From Asterionellopsis glacialis (lineage: Eukaryota > Bacillariophyta > Plagiogrammaphyceae > Rhaphoneidales > Asterionellopsidaceae), in assembly GCA_014885115.2 (NCBI GenBank), contig WKLE02002512.1:1-12818 (forward strand): 12,818 nucleotides of DNA. The letters run 5' to 3'. The translations under genes were made by a program, and so were the position numbers. Positions within the stretch are counted from its first letter, which is position 1, and every line of letters begins with the position of its first letter. The notes beneath the pieces were generated by a model. That model was not told the DNA's origin, searched no databases, and saw only the letters and a list, made by a program, of their open reading frames with translations. This document shows, piece after piece, positions 1 to 8,010 of the stretch.

Positions 1-599
1 TTCGCTGGTATCGTGAGAACTGTTTTTGTGAATCTTACAGTATTTGCATTTACCTTTATTTGCCTTATAATCTTTACCGTCTCGGCCATTCATTGGATTG
101 TTAGGTTTGTCCTTACGAGGCAGTTTATCTTTGGACTTAGGACCTGACAGATCTGGTAGATCATCCATGACTTCCATACGTTCCAGAAATTCCAGAAACG
201 CTGGCAGGCCTTTATCCTGAAGGTCGAATCCTTGACAGATCATTTCCTTGCTCCAAGTAGTAGGAATTCCAAACTCAAGGATCTCTAGTAATTCTTCGTT
301 GGAGAGTTTCAAATTCTCCTCTGCTCCAGGGAACTTCTCTAAGTAGCCATTTAGCATGTGGAGAGCAGCTTGGCCATCAAAAAGTGAGCGGGCCTGGTTG
401 TGATGCATTGTCTTCAAATCACTTGGTCCGGATTGTTGAACCAATCCAGTAGTTCTCTAGGAGATCCGTGATTGAAGTACGGAAACTCCAAAGTATACTT
501 TTCTTCAGAGTTTTGATCTCCGGGATTCAATAACAGGCTAACTTTTGCGTACTGCACTTTAGCTAGCTTCTGTTCTTCTGTACTTGGAATTTTGAGCAT
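1..599 (-). pseudogene. Gag remnant of an LTR retrotransposon (family A), runs off the window
   Basis: Gag is the structural protein that packages retrotransposon RNA. Two minus-strand reading frames make up this remnant. The first runs 599 to 414, starts MLKIPSTEEQKLAKVQ, contains PYFNHGSPRELLDWF (typical of Gag N-terminal capsid regions) and ends at a TGA. The second frame picks up at about 430 and stays open to base 1; it has a helical, acidic stretch (LEILEFGIPTTWSKEM, FLEFLERMEVM), then a basic Lys/Arg/Asn-rich linker, then CKYCKIHKNSSHDTSE at 48-1, which looks like the start of a zinc knuckle. The frame change, and the apparent absence of much of the capsid middle, suggest an internal deletion with frameshift. 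The sequence differs from the Gag at 10289-11014, so this is a different element family. The Pol part would lie beyond the left edge. Gag identity is by family style; the exact clade is uncertain. Confidence 0.68.
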
Positions 600-1038
600 G
601 ATAGGAGGCGGCGGGTAGCTTCGACCATTGCCTCAGTTAGGTGTAACAACTTTTTAATGTTGGAGTTAGTTAAAAGATCAGAATTAAATTGGATATTAGA
701 CTTACCGCTTTTCACATGGAGTGTTAACGCTATGCACTATGCAGACAACAATTATTGAAAAGTGATAGGAAATGTTGAAAATGGAGTAGAGTTTTTTAGA
801 GTGAATAAATTATGAGCTATTTTAGACTTTAACTAAAAATACCTGACAATTCACCGATTCATCTTCGTGACCCAATTGCAATACAGGATCCTACGGTGGA
901 TCTACTTAGAGTTCAGTTTCCAATGGACTTTGGTTTTAACATGTGAACCAAACTCCCCAAGGCAGCCAATGGGAATGCTCCAAGTCAGGCGCAACACTGT
1001 GTTCTGCTGTGGAGTGGAATTGGATACGCTTTGCATTG

Positions 1039-1046
1039 TGACGTCA
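1039..1046. promoter_or_regulatory. CRE-like palindrome TGACGTCA (first copy)
   Basis: A perfect TGACGTCA octamer, the classical binding site of CREB/ATF-type bZIP proteins. Diatoms are known to use TGACGT-type CO2/cAMP-responsive elements. A second octamer lies 93 bp away at 1132-1139. Whether it acts as a promoter element of a decayed LTR is inference; nothing downstream is intact. Confidence 0.4.
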
Positions 1047-1126
1047 GCGTTCGCAATAATGCTGTGCATCACTGCACGTTCACGTTTGTCTGCTCAATGA
1101 CATCATCATGTCATCTCGTCTGTCTG

Positions 1127-1144
1127 TGTGATGACGTCATCACA
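1127..1144. promoter_or_regulatory. 18-bp perfect palindrome centred on TGACGTCA
   Basis: The sequence TGTGATGACGTCATCACA is its own reverse complement over 18 bases, with the CRE octamer at its centre (1132-1139). It is flanked by two copies of acatcatcatgtc (1100-1112, 1142-1154). Dense bZIP-like palindromes with short repeats are common in the U3 region of LTRs, so this may be the promoter part of a lost LTR; no LTR partner is visible in the window. Confidence 0.45.
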
Positions 1145-1176
1145 TCATCATGTCTGTATGGTACTACGGTTGATTG

Positions 1177-2300
1177 ACAAAATCTTTAATGATGATTGTC
1201 ACGGTAGTACCAGTGTCAAGTAGGATCCGTATAGGAATGAGCCCACCATCTGGGTTTATTATTTTGCCTACTACTTCAGTAGTGTGGTGCATAGATTTCT
1301 GCTTTTTTGCTTTTCACTGACTGTGTAGCCTGTTGTATGATTGTTGTATGTTGGGGAAAAGGTTTGATTCAGTGTAGGAAGTAGGCATAAAGAAATTGTC
1401 TAAATCTTCACTACTATTTTTACATTTTATTTTACTATGTTGCATAAAGTGCGAACTAGGTTCGTTATCGGAAGATGAATCCGATGCATACTGCACTTTA
1501 CGTTTCTTTTTCTTACTATCTTTTGATACTTTGAGCAAACTAAAAAAAGGATTTGCCCAAATCCTTCTTTTTTGACTTGTCCATAATACATTTGTTGGAA
1601 TTATGGTTGTTCATACGGCAGTTGCTACACCACTTATGAGCAATTGCAATCAGAATTCTTTTCCATTTGTTCACACTTGCAAATCTTCTTGGTCTCCTGT
1701 TTAGGTTTTTCTGATTAGAGAGTTCATGATAGGGCGGATTGCCACTTAACTGGTTACGCCCGATCCAATGTATTGACAAGGTCGTCATTGTCAAGCTTTC
1801 AAATATTTTTACCATTGTGATCCATCAGAAAATATGGTAAATATTCATTCAACTGGCAAAGCCTTCTGACGAACCTTTGCAATGTGAAGTTGTTGGTCAT
1901 TGCAAAGTGATAGCAAAGGTAGTACTTCTGGCACCTTGCTGCATACCTAGACGAGAAAAAATTCTTACCTATGTTGTTCAGTACCAATTCAAAGATCTCT
2001 TCAGGATCTATTTGGGCTGGTTTCTTGAGGGTTGCATTTTTGCTTTGCTGCTTGGAACAGCTGCCTTGCTCTGCCCTTCAAAAGGGTGAGTGCCATTGAA
2101 GTTTTGGATGAGGCTTTGGTGAGGGGATAATCTCCCTCAACCTCAGCAAATTCAATCCTCTATTGGATCCACTCTTCAGCAGATCCATCCTCAAATTGTT
2201 TGACTCTTTTCTCAATAATTTCAGAGTCTAAACCTTCACCAGAGGGATCAATTTGAACCTCGATGGTCTTGTAAGAATCTTTGTCCTTGTCTTTTGAGTA
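1177..2300 (-). pseudogene. Truncated Gag-protease fragment of Ty3/gypsy family B
   Basis: This is a second, shorter copy of the segment at about 9578-10860 of the main element, in the same orientation. Reading leftwards: Gag capsid part (1987-1799, NNIGKNFFSSRYAARCQ and MTNNFTLQRFVRRLCQL match the main Gag), nucleocapsid with an intact CX2CX4HX4C zinc knuckle (CSNCRMNNHNSNKC, 1629-1588), a Ser/Lys-rich linker (1538-1314), then the start of an aspartic protease with PIRILLDTGTTVTIII (about 1243-1196). The protease breaks off soon after the DTG motif. It is shorter than the matching main-copy segment because of internal deletions, for example near 1541-1566 and 1640-1740, and it changes frame several times. 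Both ends are abrupt, with no LTR. It cannot make a working product. Confidence 0.85.
1547..1566. repeat. Perfect hairpin at an internal deletion junction
   Basis: Arms aaggatttg (1547-1555) and caaatcctt (1558-1566) are perfect reverse complements with a 2-base spacer, extended by an A-run on the left and a T-run on the right. In the related copy near 9940-10010 only the right arm is present and about 30 bases of other sequence stand in place of the left arm. The left arm therefore looks newly made, by snap-back copying during the deletion. Confidence 0.6.
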
Positions 2301-2327
2301 TTTTCACAATTTGACAACAAGTAGAAG

Positions 2328-2648
2328 TTGAACACTCCGATTAGTTATGTATCATCGTTCATCAATGGTACGCTGATACACATTCATGACACCAACAGCA
2401 CTTCCGCACTTCAGTGTGGCGCAGCAAAGGCCGTACTTCTACACTGAGGTTACAGTTTGGCACAAATCAGTAGCCATTCTTTACGGGCCTCTGGGGCTAT
2501 GGCCCTGAAACTTGACACTACAATCCAAAAACTTGGGCACTGGTCTGCTCGGACTTTCCTGATGTATATTCACACACAAATAGTGGCCTACTCTGAAGGC
2601 TGGGCGTCCAAAATGGTGCACCCTATCAACTTTCTACATGTTGGCTAA
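2328..2648 (+). pseudogene. C-terminal fragment of a eukaryotic tyrosine recombinase, one in-frame stop
   Basis: Tyrosine recombinases cut and rejoin DNA through a covalent phosphotyrosine. This plus-strand frame is open from 2328 to a TAA at 2646-2648 except for a TGA at 2445-2447. It shows the C-terminal catalytic boxes in order: HSLRASGAM (the HxxR box), then LGHWS (H/W box), then MYIHTQI, whose Tyr is the likely nucleophile. The end, INFLHVG followed by a stop, looks like a natural C-terminus, so the missing part is the N-terminal SAM-like and early catalytic region. The style matches recombinases of DIRS-like, Crypton-like and related stramenopile elements; I cannot tell which. It starts just after the Gag fragment at 1177-2300 and is on the opposite strand, so it is a separate insertion. 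Confidence 0.75.
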
Positions 2649-3480
2649 ACGCGTACCACCCTCCCAAACTTGTGGGTTCACAATTTTTTTTAGCAGAATG
2701 GTTTTATGGGTTCCCATGCAAAATTGTTGACCACCTTGTCAAAATTAGCAAAATACAGGGCGTAAACAGGGGTACCAGATGCATTCACTCCACTGGTACA
2801 CCCTGCCTTTGTTTTTTTGTACATGTGGGCAGATTCTTTGGCCCCAGAGTACACAAGGCACAACCAATGACAAATCAAGTACAGGGATACCACTGGAGCC
2901 TTGATGGGCAGTACTGCCAAATGGGTGGGTCACCAGCATAGCTGTTGCTTAATCCTTTGACTAGTAGTCTCCTTTTATTGGCAAAAAATGGTATATTTCA
3001 TTGCACAAGTGTTTGAAGTAGTGAAGCTCCCAAAAAAGTAAGTAAGTATCCAACAAAACTAGTACACCGAAGAACCAGTACTAGAACAGGCGAGCTGACC
3101 AGAACAGAATAAGTGCGGCTTGAACCACACTTTCTGGGATGCAAGTACAGGTAGCCAAGGAACACAGCTGGCTATCTCCAATAGGTGCAGGAACCTTGGG
3201 TTCTTTTTCATGCATTTTCCCTACAAGACACAATGGATGAAGAAAAGAAACCCTGGGTTCCTGGACTTTTTTTGAGCGTTTTTCTGCCAGCACCGCAGGA
3301 TATTACGGTAAAAGTTTTTATGCTTGTGGGTGCAAGTTCGTTGTAAATCAACAATCCACTGTGAACGCACTTATTTAGTTGTTTGTTTTATGCAAGCAAA
3401 GCAAGCTTGTATTCAAAGCATGAAGTCCTGAAGTATAAACAAGTACTACCATAATCAAGTAAATACGTCAAGCAAAGAAT
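2649..3480. other. No recognisable gene
   Basis: Open frames of 70-90 codons exist on both strands but overlap one another, lack recognisable motifs and look like chance. The stretch may be the 3' flank of the element that carried the tyrosine recombinase. One imperfect inverted repeat is visible at 3188-3263: it begins CAGGAACC and ends GGTTCCTG, with roughly 24-27-base arms. Confidence 0.5.
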
Positions 3481-3904
3481 ATGACACAAATGAAACTCGG
3501 GAATTGCGTTTGTAACTACAAAAGTGGTAACCTATCTAAACACCATGCCGGAAACGTTATCTCTGTATTCGTATACAAACTATGTATGATTAGAGGTGTT
3601 CTTGGAAAAAAATGTGTTGGCGACATGATGAAAAATTTAAAATTTCTACCAAAAACAACAATCAAATATGACACAATGAACGGAACTAGGGAATTGCATT
3701 TGGAAGTTCGAAAGTGGTAACTAGCTAAAAATTATGATAAAATTGTTAGCACTATTTCTGCATACAAAATACAAGAATGATCCTTGGAAACAAAATAGGC
3801 ACGTGAAAAGAAGTCAAAATGTATAAAATTAGTAACAAAACAACAATCAAATATGACACAAATGAAACTAGGGAATTGCCTTCCCAAGTTCAAAAGTGGT
3901 AACC
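3481..3904. repeat. Imperfect tandem repeat, unit about 186 bp, about 2.3 copies
   Basis: Three units begin with atgacaca at 3481, 3668 and 3853 (spacings 187 and 185). Each start is followed by a conserved ggaattgc block and then gtggtaac. The unit ends acaacaatcaaat, seen before copies 2 and 3. The units are clearly diverged in the middle. The third copy is cut off near 3904. It is A/T-rich and non-coding, consistent with a decayed satellite or an LTR/UTR-internal repeat. Confidence 0.7.
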
Positions 3905-4113
3905 AGTCCATACAAAAGTCAGAAAATGGTAAGTACCTTTTTTAAAAAAAAACTAACTCACTATTTTATACTGCTGCAACTTTCTACCGATTGTATTCTC
4001 CAATACATGATAAACTCTACCCACAGTCCCAAATACTTGGAATATGTGTGGAGGAAACCAATAAGGGGAATAAGGCCTCTTCCTAGCAAGAAAAGGGAAC
4101 CATTGAAGGCTCC

Positions 4114-6248
4114 CTATGAAGGATGGTCCATTACAAAATATGACTTAATTGGCCTCACTCTGTTAAGGCTGTTAAGAATAACGGGATGCCATGTGTTTAG
4201 CCAGTTGATGATGACCAAAGTATTCTGGGATGTAAATGCATCCATTGAAGAATTCAATATATCTCTGTTGTTTGCACAGATACAATTGTGCATGGAATGT
4301 AGAATGTGAACTTCTTTGATAGCTTGGTCTTGCTGATATTGTTCCTGTTTCTTGTTGTGTTTACCGTACACAAGTTCCTGTCATATTTTCCAGTATTCCT
4401 GAAACCAAGACCACGTCTCTTGAATCATGCACGTGACCCAGTGTGTACCCGTCAATTTAGTGTGCTGTTGGCGACTCAAATACAGGTTCTGATGATAAGC
4501 CCATTCAAGGTGGTATCAACCGTAGAGAAGTTGCATCCAACCAAGTTTTCCCTGTTCATGCATCAAATTAGGGAAATATAAATTATTGAAATCAAGAGGT
4601 TTACCGTCTAGAGTATGTTTGAGGCATGCTATTAACGTATCTCTTACTTCTTCAGACAAGTGAAGGAGATCGCATTGTTGTCAAATTTGTTGATATAATG
4701 TTCTTTGGTGTTTCATCAGAGTTGGGTGGGTGCATGTAAGGAGATGACGTTGATCCTTGTCCTGTAACTGGCACATATGACAAATGGTAGAACGGTCAGG
4801 ATTGTACCTATTAGCTCTTGTTGACATAGGAAGATGTCTGTGAATTAATTTGTTAAGAGTTGGTCTGGGAAGAGAAGCTCTTTTGGTCACATTTGAGTGG
4901 CTCTCCCAGTCAATGGTATCAAATTGATTTGTTGACCAGTTGTTCCAAGTGACCAAGTATTCAATCAGAGGTGTAGCAGACATATGAAATCTCAATTGGC
5001 TAGCAAATTTGGACATGATTGTAACTCCTTTAACTGACAATTGCGTGGTGTTTCCAGGTAACTGTGGGACAAAAGATTGTGTGTAGTCGCTGTGAAGTTG
5101 TTGGTAAGAACCTGCAAGTGTATCTGCCTCAACGTTCAACTGCACAGGAAGGTCAAGTTTATGTTTGGGAATGCTTTCATCTTGATGGTCTTTTACATGT
5201 GACATGTTTGTTGGTGGGAGATCTGGTATAATTATGCAAATTTGATTTATCACATCCCAGCCAGACATCAATGAAGTACTTGGTGGTGTGAACCCATGAG
5301 ATGATAAAGATTCAATCCTTTGGATAACCCCCATATTATCAGTATAAGCATCTAAGTAAGGATGCAAGTGACTTTTAATTTCTTCAAGAGTTGGGATACG
5401 GATCAATAGAAATCTTGTAAATTGTAAAAAGAATAACATCCATGAGAGAATGCTGTAAGCCTCTGCCCTAGAGGATCCACCCCTTGTGCAATCAAAGACT
5501 GGTCCACTGCACATCACCAATCTTGTTGCATCCCAGGAACTAAGAACCCAACCAAATGCTCCTCGATCTTCAATGACAGACCCATCACTGACTATGATTA
5601 GATTGTCTAAAGCTAATCTCTGTTTCAAGCAATGTGTTGACACTAAAATGGTAAAACCTTTGATTAAACGGCGTTCCTGCATAGGTAATGTTGTGATGTA
5701 TGTCTCAAATTTGGTGTGAACTGGGATATTGGGAATAATCTCCATATGAATACCCGCTTGGTGTGTATTTGATAACCTCCATCCTCTTAGAGATGGGACT
5801 AATTCAGTTGGGAAATATCTGTTACCTGGATCTTTCAAGACTGGCCTATTGTGAAAAGGTATAAATTCCAAACCTACTTTGTGATGTATTTCATAACCTT
5901 GCTTAGTGCAAACCAATAATTTCTCATGATCAGTAGATAGATAAAACTGCCATGCTCTTCTTAATTTGTGAGCAGGTAGAAGCCAGGCGCCTAATGCTTT
6001 TTGAAGAGTGCCGTCTTTCAAAGCAAATAACTGACATGCCTTGCGCCACAAAGTCCAAGACAATTGATGTGGTTTGGATTGTTTAACCTTATCTGAGGTA
6101 GGTCTGCTGCTGGTCACCATTGTCTCTCCAAAAATGAAGCTCTTGTCTAGTTTTGTGCCTCTGGCAGTGGTAATGTCTGAAATTGTTATTGCTTGGAGGT
6201 AAAGTCTGCAATAGTTATTCCATTTTATATCATTGTCATTGAACTGGT
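4114..6248 (-). pseudogene. 3' half of a LINE ORF2: RNase H, CCHC finger and C-terminal extension
   Basis: LINE ORF2 copies its own RNA into DNA at a nicked target. This minus-strand frame is already open at 6248, so the ATG at 6120 is internal, not a real start. Just inside is WNNYCRLYLQA, a post-RT region. Counting from 6120, RNase H lies at residues 175-335 with acidic residues D179 (VSDGS), E220 (SSRAEA), D261 (YTDN) and D333 (VEADTLA). A zinc finger CX2CX8HX3C follows (C447, C450, H459, C463). The frame then continues to 4114 through TGA stops at 4681-4683, 4516-4518 and 4381-4383, with a conserved-looking Trp-rich tail (ETWSWFQEYW, INWLNTWHPVI), ending at TAG 4114-4116. APE endonuclease plus RNase H points to an I-group-like LINE. 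The RT domain is absent: the frame begins at the LTR edge. Bases 3905-4113 are probably its 3' UTR; no clear poly(A) tail. Confidence 0.82.
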
Positions 6249-6492
6249 TGCCCTATGCCACCTATGTCGACCACGGCACAACACAACAATCAGACAATCA
6301 ACACACAAAAGAAAAGAAGACTTTTATTTGGTGATGAAAATTATGAGCTTAGTTTAATCTGGGGAATATCCAGCAATCTAGTAAGTATTAAGAATTCAAG
6401 AAATATTAGTAAATGGTAAATTCATGAGTCCGTCTGTTTGCCCATGCATCAATCATCCATCCTCAAGAGTGTCCTACAGGGAGTGTTCTTCA
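6249..6492 (-). repeat. 3' LTR of the Ty3/gypsy element (244 bp)
   Basis: Read on the minus strand it starts TGAAGAACACTCCC and ends GGCATAGGGCA, giving the TG...CA ends usual for LTRs. Its inner edge fits a 3' LTR: the integrase stop TGA is at 6492-6490, its first three bases, with a purine-rich tract just before it. Alignment with the reverse complement of 11432-11676 gives about 15 mismatches and one single-base indel by hand, about 94% identity. The outer edge cuts directly into the LINE frame. Confidence 0.8.
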
Positions 6493-6774
6493 TTTGCTTC
6501 CCAAGCTGTGCTGCGTGCGTTGGTAGTATGGCGTCACACAATGGATATTTACCGTCTCTTCAATTATGCCTCTACAGATGCGTACAGTACCGTTCATAAA
6601 AACTTGAAGCACTTCATGAGGACCCGTGCAAGGACGGTCCATCTTAGGTACTATTCCTGGCTTCTCTAACATAACGAGGTCACCTACGTGGTAAACGTGG
6701 TGTTGCCAGTTACGGTTCTCACGTTGGTTGTTTTTATTAATTAACATCTGTTTCTTGTTTTGAATATGCGCCCA
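6490..6774 (-). pseudogene. Integrase C-terminal domain with GPY/F-like module
   Basis: The frame resumes at about 6774 (TGG GCG CAT) after a deletion that shifts frame relative to the core domain. It carries YHVGDLVMLEKPG, typical of the gypsy integrase C-terminal beta-barrel. Then comes RPCTGPHEVLQVFMNGTVRI, the position of the GPY/F module (GP followed by NGT), here with Cys and His where aromatic residues are usual. It ends CVTPYYQRTQHSLGSK with TGA on the first bases of the 3' LTR. The domain helps DNA binding and multimerisation during integration. Confidence 0.75.
6493..6502 (-). other. Candidate polypurine tract
   Basis: The minus strand reads GGGAAGCAAA immediately before the LTR start TGAAG. 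It is all purine except one C. Polypurine tracts prime plus-strand DNA synthesis and sit directly beside the 3' LTR, so this supports orientation and the 244-bp LTR boundary. No such tract precedes the inverted right copy, where the adjacent bases are ggtgttggtgg. Confidence 0.5.
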
Positions 6775-7067
6775 TTGGCACGTCCAAATACTAGCTGACC
6801 TGGCGTGGCTTCTAATGTAGTGTGGTAAGTACTACGTATAGCCCATGCTATGGAGCTGAGTATCTTATCCCACGGTTCATCATCTCCTATAGTAGGTGGA
6901 TTGGCGGATTCACTTATGTCAAGTGCAAGTAATGAGTTACTGACTACTTGATGCACGCGTTCTATGATACCATTTGATTGGGTATTGTACGTGGTTGTAG
7001 ATTTTTTACTTAGACCAAAGTTTTTCCGTGTCTCTTTGAAGATACCCTTGAACTCTGAGCCGTTTGT
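6741..7067 (-). pseudogene. Integrase catalytic core, second half (D and E of the DDE triad)
   Basis: The frame begins in the TNGSEFKGIFKE region, which corresponds to the conserved DNG block holding the second catalytic Asp; an extra A in the A-run at 7063-7065 separates it from the upstream frame. NTQSNGIIERVHQV carries the catalytic Glu, about 35 residues after the Asp as in D,D-35-E integrases. ATPGQLVFGR is the usual following motif. After FGRAN the frame is lost by a deletion and finishes as an out-of-frame tail ending at 6741. Confidence 0.78.
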
Positions 7068-7068
7068 C

Positions 7069-7830
7069 TTATCCTATGTACCTTGGTGGTGCATACCGGC
7101 ATAACCATGCAGAGTGGAATGCTTCTATTACGGTGTCAGCTGTTTTGCCTTTAAGTGTCTTGATTTTGAACCAGCCTGTGGCAGGATCTATCATGGTAAG
7201 GCATTGTAGTGTTCGTGTACCTGAATCAACCTTGATAGTATATTTTCTGATTAGGTCTATATGAACTCTCTCCCATTGTAAGCTTTCAGCCTCTTTAGGG
7301 GGCAAGTGTCCGTATTTCTTACATTGCTTTTTACAGAGCTGACTTTGTTTATAGGTTCTACAGAAGTTGTGTACATGCTTTCTTAGTCTTGGCCAAGTAA
7401 AGTGCTGACGTTTTGTCTCTTCTGTACATGTTTCACCTGGATGTGCTAGGTACTTGTGATACCAAGCTACAATGCATTGTTGAAGTTTCTCCAGTATGTA
7501 TATTTTCCCTTCAGAGTGTATTAGCGGTTCGCCTTCGACTTCTCTAATCGTAAACGTACCAGGTTTAGTGTCACAAATTAGTTTCCTAAGTGTTTGATCT
7601 TTTTGTTGATATAATTTAATTAATGGCCGGAATATCGGAGAGGCTGTTTCTTTGATTTCCTCTTCTGTAATTGGATACGCTTCCATGACATTGATAAGTT
7701 CTGGAACTTCATCAAATTCATCAGATGTGTCATCAGCCCATCTTGCATCTAATTGTGAAAGTGCATCAGCAATGATGTTGTGTTCACCAGCAATATGGAC
7801 AAATTCTGCACTGTATTCTTCTAGTCTTAC
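7069..7830 (-). pseudogene. RNase H end plus integrase zinc domain and first catalytic Asp
   Basis: The frame is open from 7830, well before the ATG at 7686. It starts with the end of RNase H (VHIAGEHNIIADALSQL, with the terminal ADAL Asp), then an acidic linker, then the integrase. Counting from the 7686 Met, H77 and H82 form the HX4H of the HHCC domain. The CX2C expected about 29 residues later appears as Y112 and S115 in FCRTYKQSQLC, so both zinc-binding Cys seem lost, though nearby Cys at 109 and 118 make the alignment less than certain. VHIDLIRKYT (D144) holds the first catalytic Asp. The frame ends at TAA 7069-7071 just before the DNG block. Confidence 0.8.
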
Positions 7831-7888
7831 TTATAAAAAGAGAAAAGAAATGCTTAATATGGATGAATTCTGCACCGTATTCTTCTAG
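7792..7888. repeat. 33-bp direct duplication around a 31-bp filler
   Basis: aatatggacaaattctgcac... at 7792-7824 and its copy at 7856-7888 differ at only a few bases. Between them is a 31-base A-rich filler (7825-7855) with no counterpart in the RNase H coding frame. The 64-base gain is not a multiple of three and breaks the frame between RNase H and integrase. Confidence 0.75.
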
Positions 7889-8010
7889 CATTGTACGCCA
7901 TCTGCATACGCGTTTGCTAGCCATTTTCTCATACAGTATGTTTTTATGGTCCATGTGTACTATTAGCTTTTGAACCCATGGTATGTTTTTAAACTCCTTA
8001 AGTGTCTCTA
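7889..8010 (-). pseudogene. Middle of the RNase H domain, out of frame with its upstream part
   Basis: After the stop at 8011-8013 the homologous frame continues in another phase: ETLKEFKNIPWVQKL, then VHMDHKNILYEK (the conserved Asp of RNase H in DHKN), then RWRTMLEEYGAEF. The shift is explained by an extra TA in the ATATAG at the end of ELLSI. The frame then runs into the duplicated segment at 7792-7888. Confidence 0.7.

Larger units (their letters stand above)
600..1176. other. Non-genic stretch upstream of the family-A Gag; possible LTR or leader remnant
   Basis: No coding sequence I can defend. Because the Gag at 1-599 reads leftwards, this is where its leader and 5' LTR would be expected, but I cannot find LTR ends or a primer-binding site. 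Near 705-632 on the minus strand there is a GTAAGT...CTAAC...AG pattern that could be a 74-nt spliceosomal intron; this is weak and could be chance. The right part (about 1039-1154) holds CRE-like palindromes and a 13-bp direct repeat (1100-1112 and 1142-1154), described separately. Confidence 0.5.

Noticed and set aside
632..705. Possible 74-nt intron (GTAAGT...AG) before the family-A Gag
   Set aside because: Splice-site consensus alone is too weak without transcript evidence; noted only in the non-genic entry.
867..1100. Open frame of 77 codons, plus strand
   Set aside because: No recognisable motif, no clean ATG start, overlaps the palindrome cluster; judged chance.
2672..2941. Overlapping open frames on both strands after the recombinase
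   Set aside because: Neither strand gives a recognisable domain; mutually overlapping frames cannot all be genes.
3481..3720. 79-codon plus-strand frame
   Set aside because: It lies entirely within the tandem repeat and is not preserved between repeat units.
3896..4309. 137-codon plus-strand frame
   Set aside because: Its main part is antisense to the LINE C-terminal extension, which has clear protein character on the minus strand.
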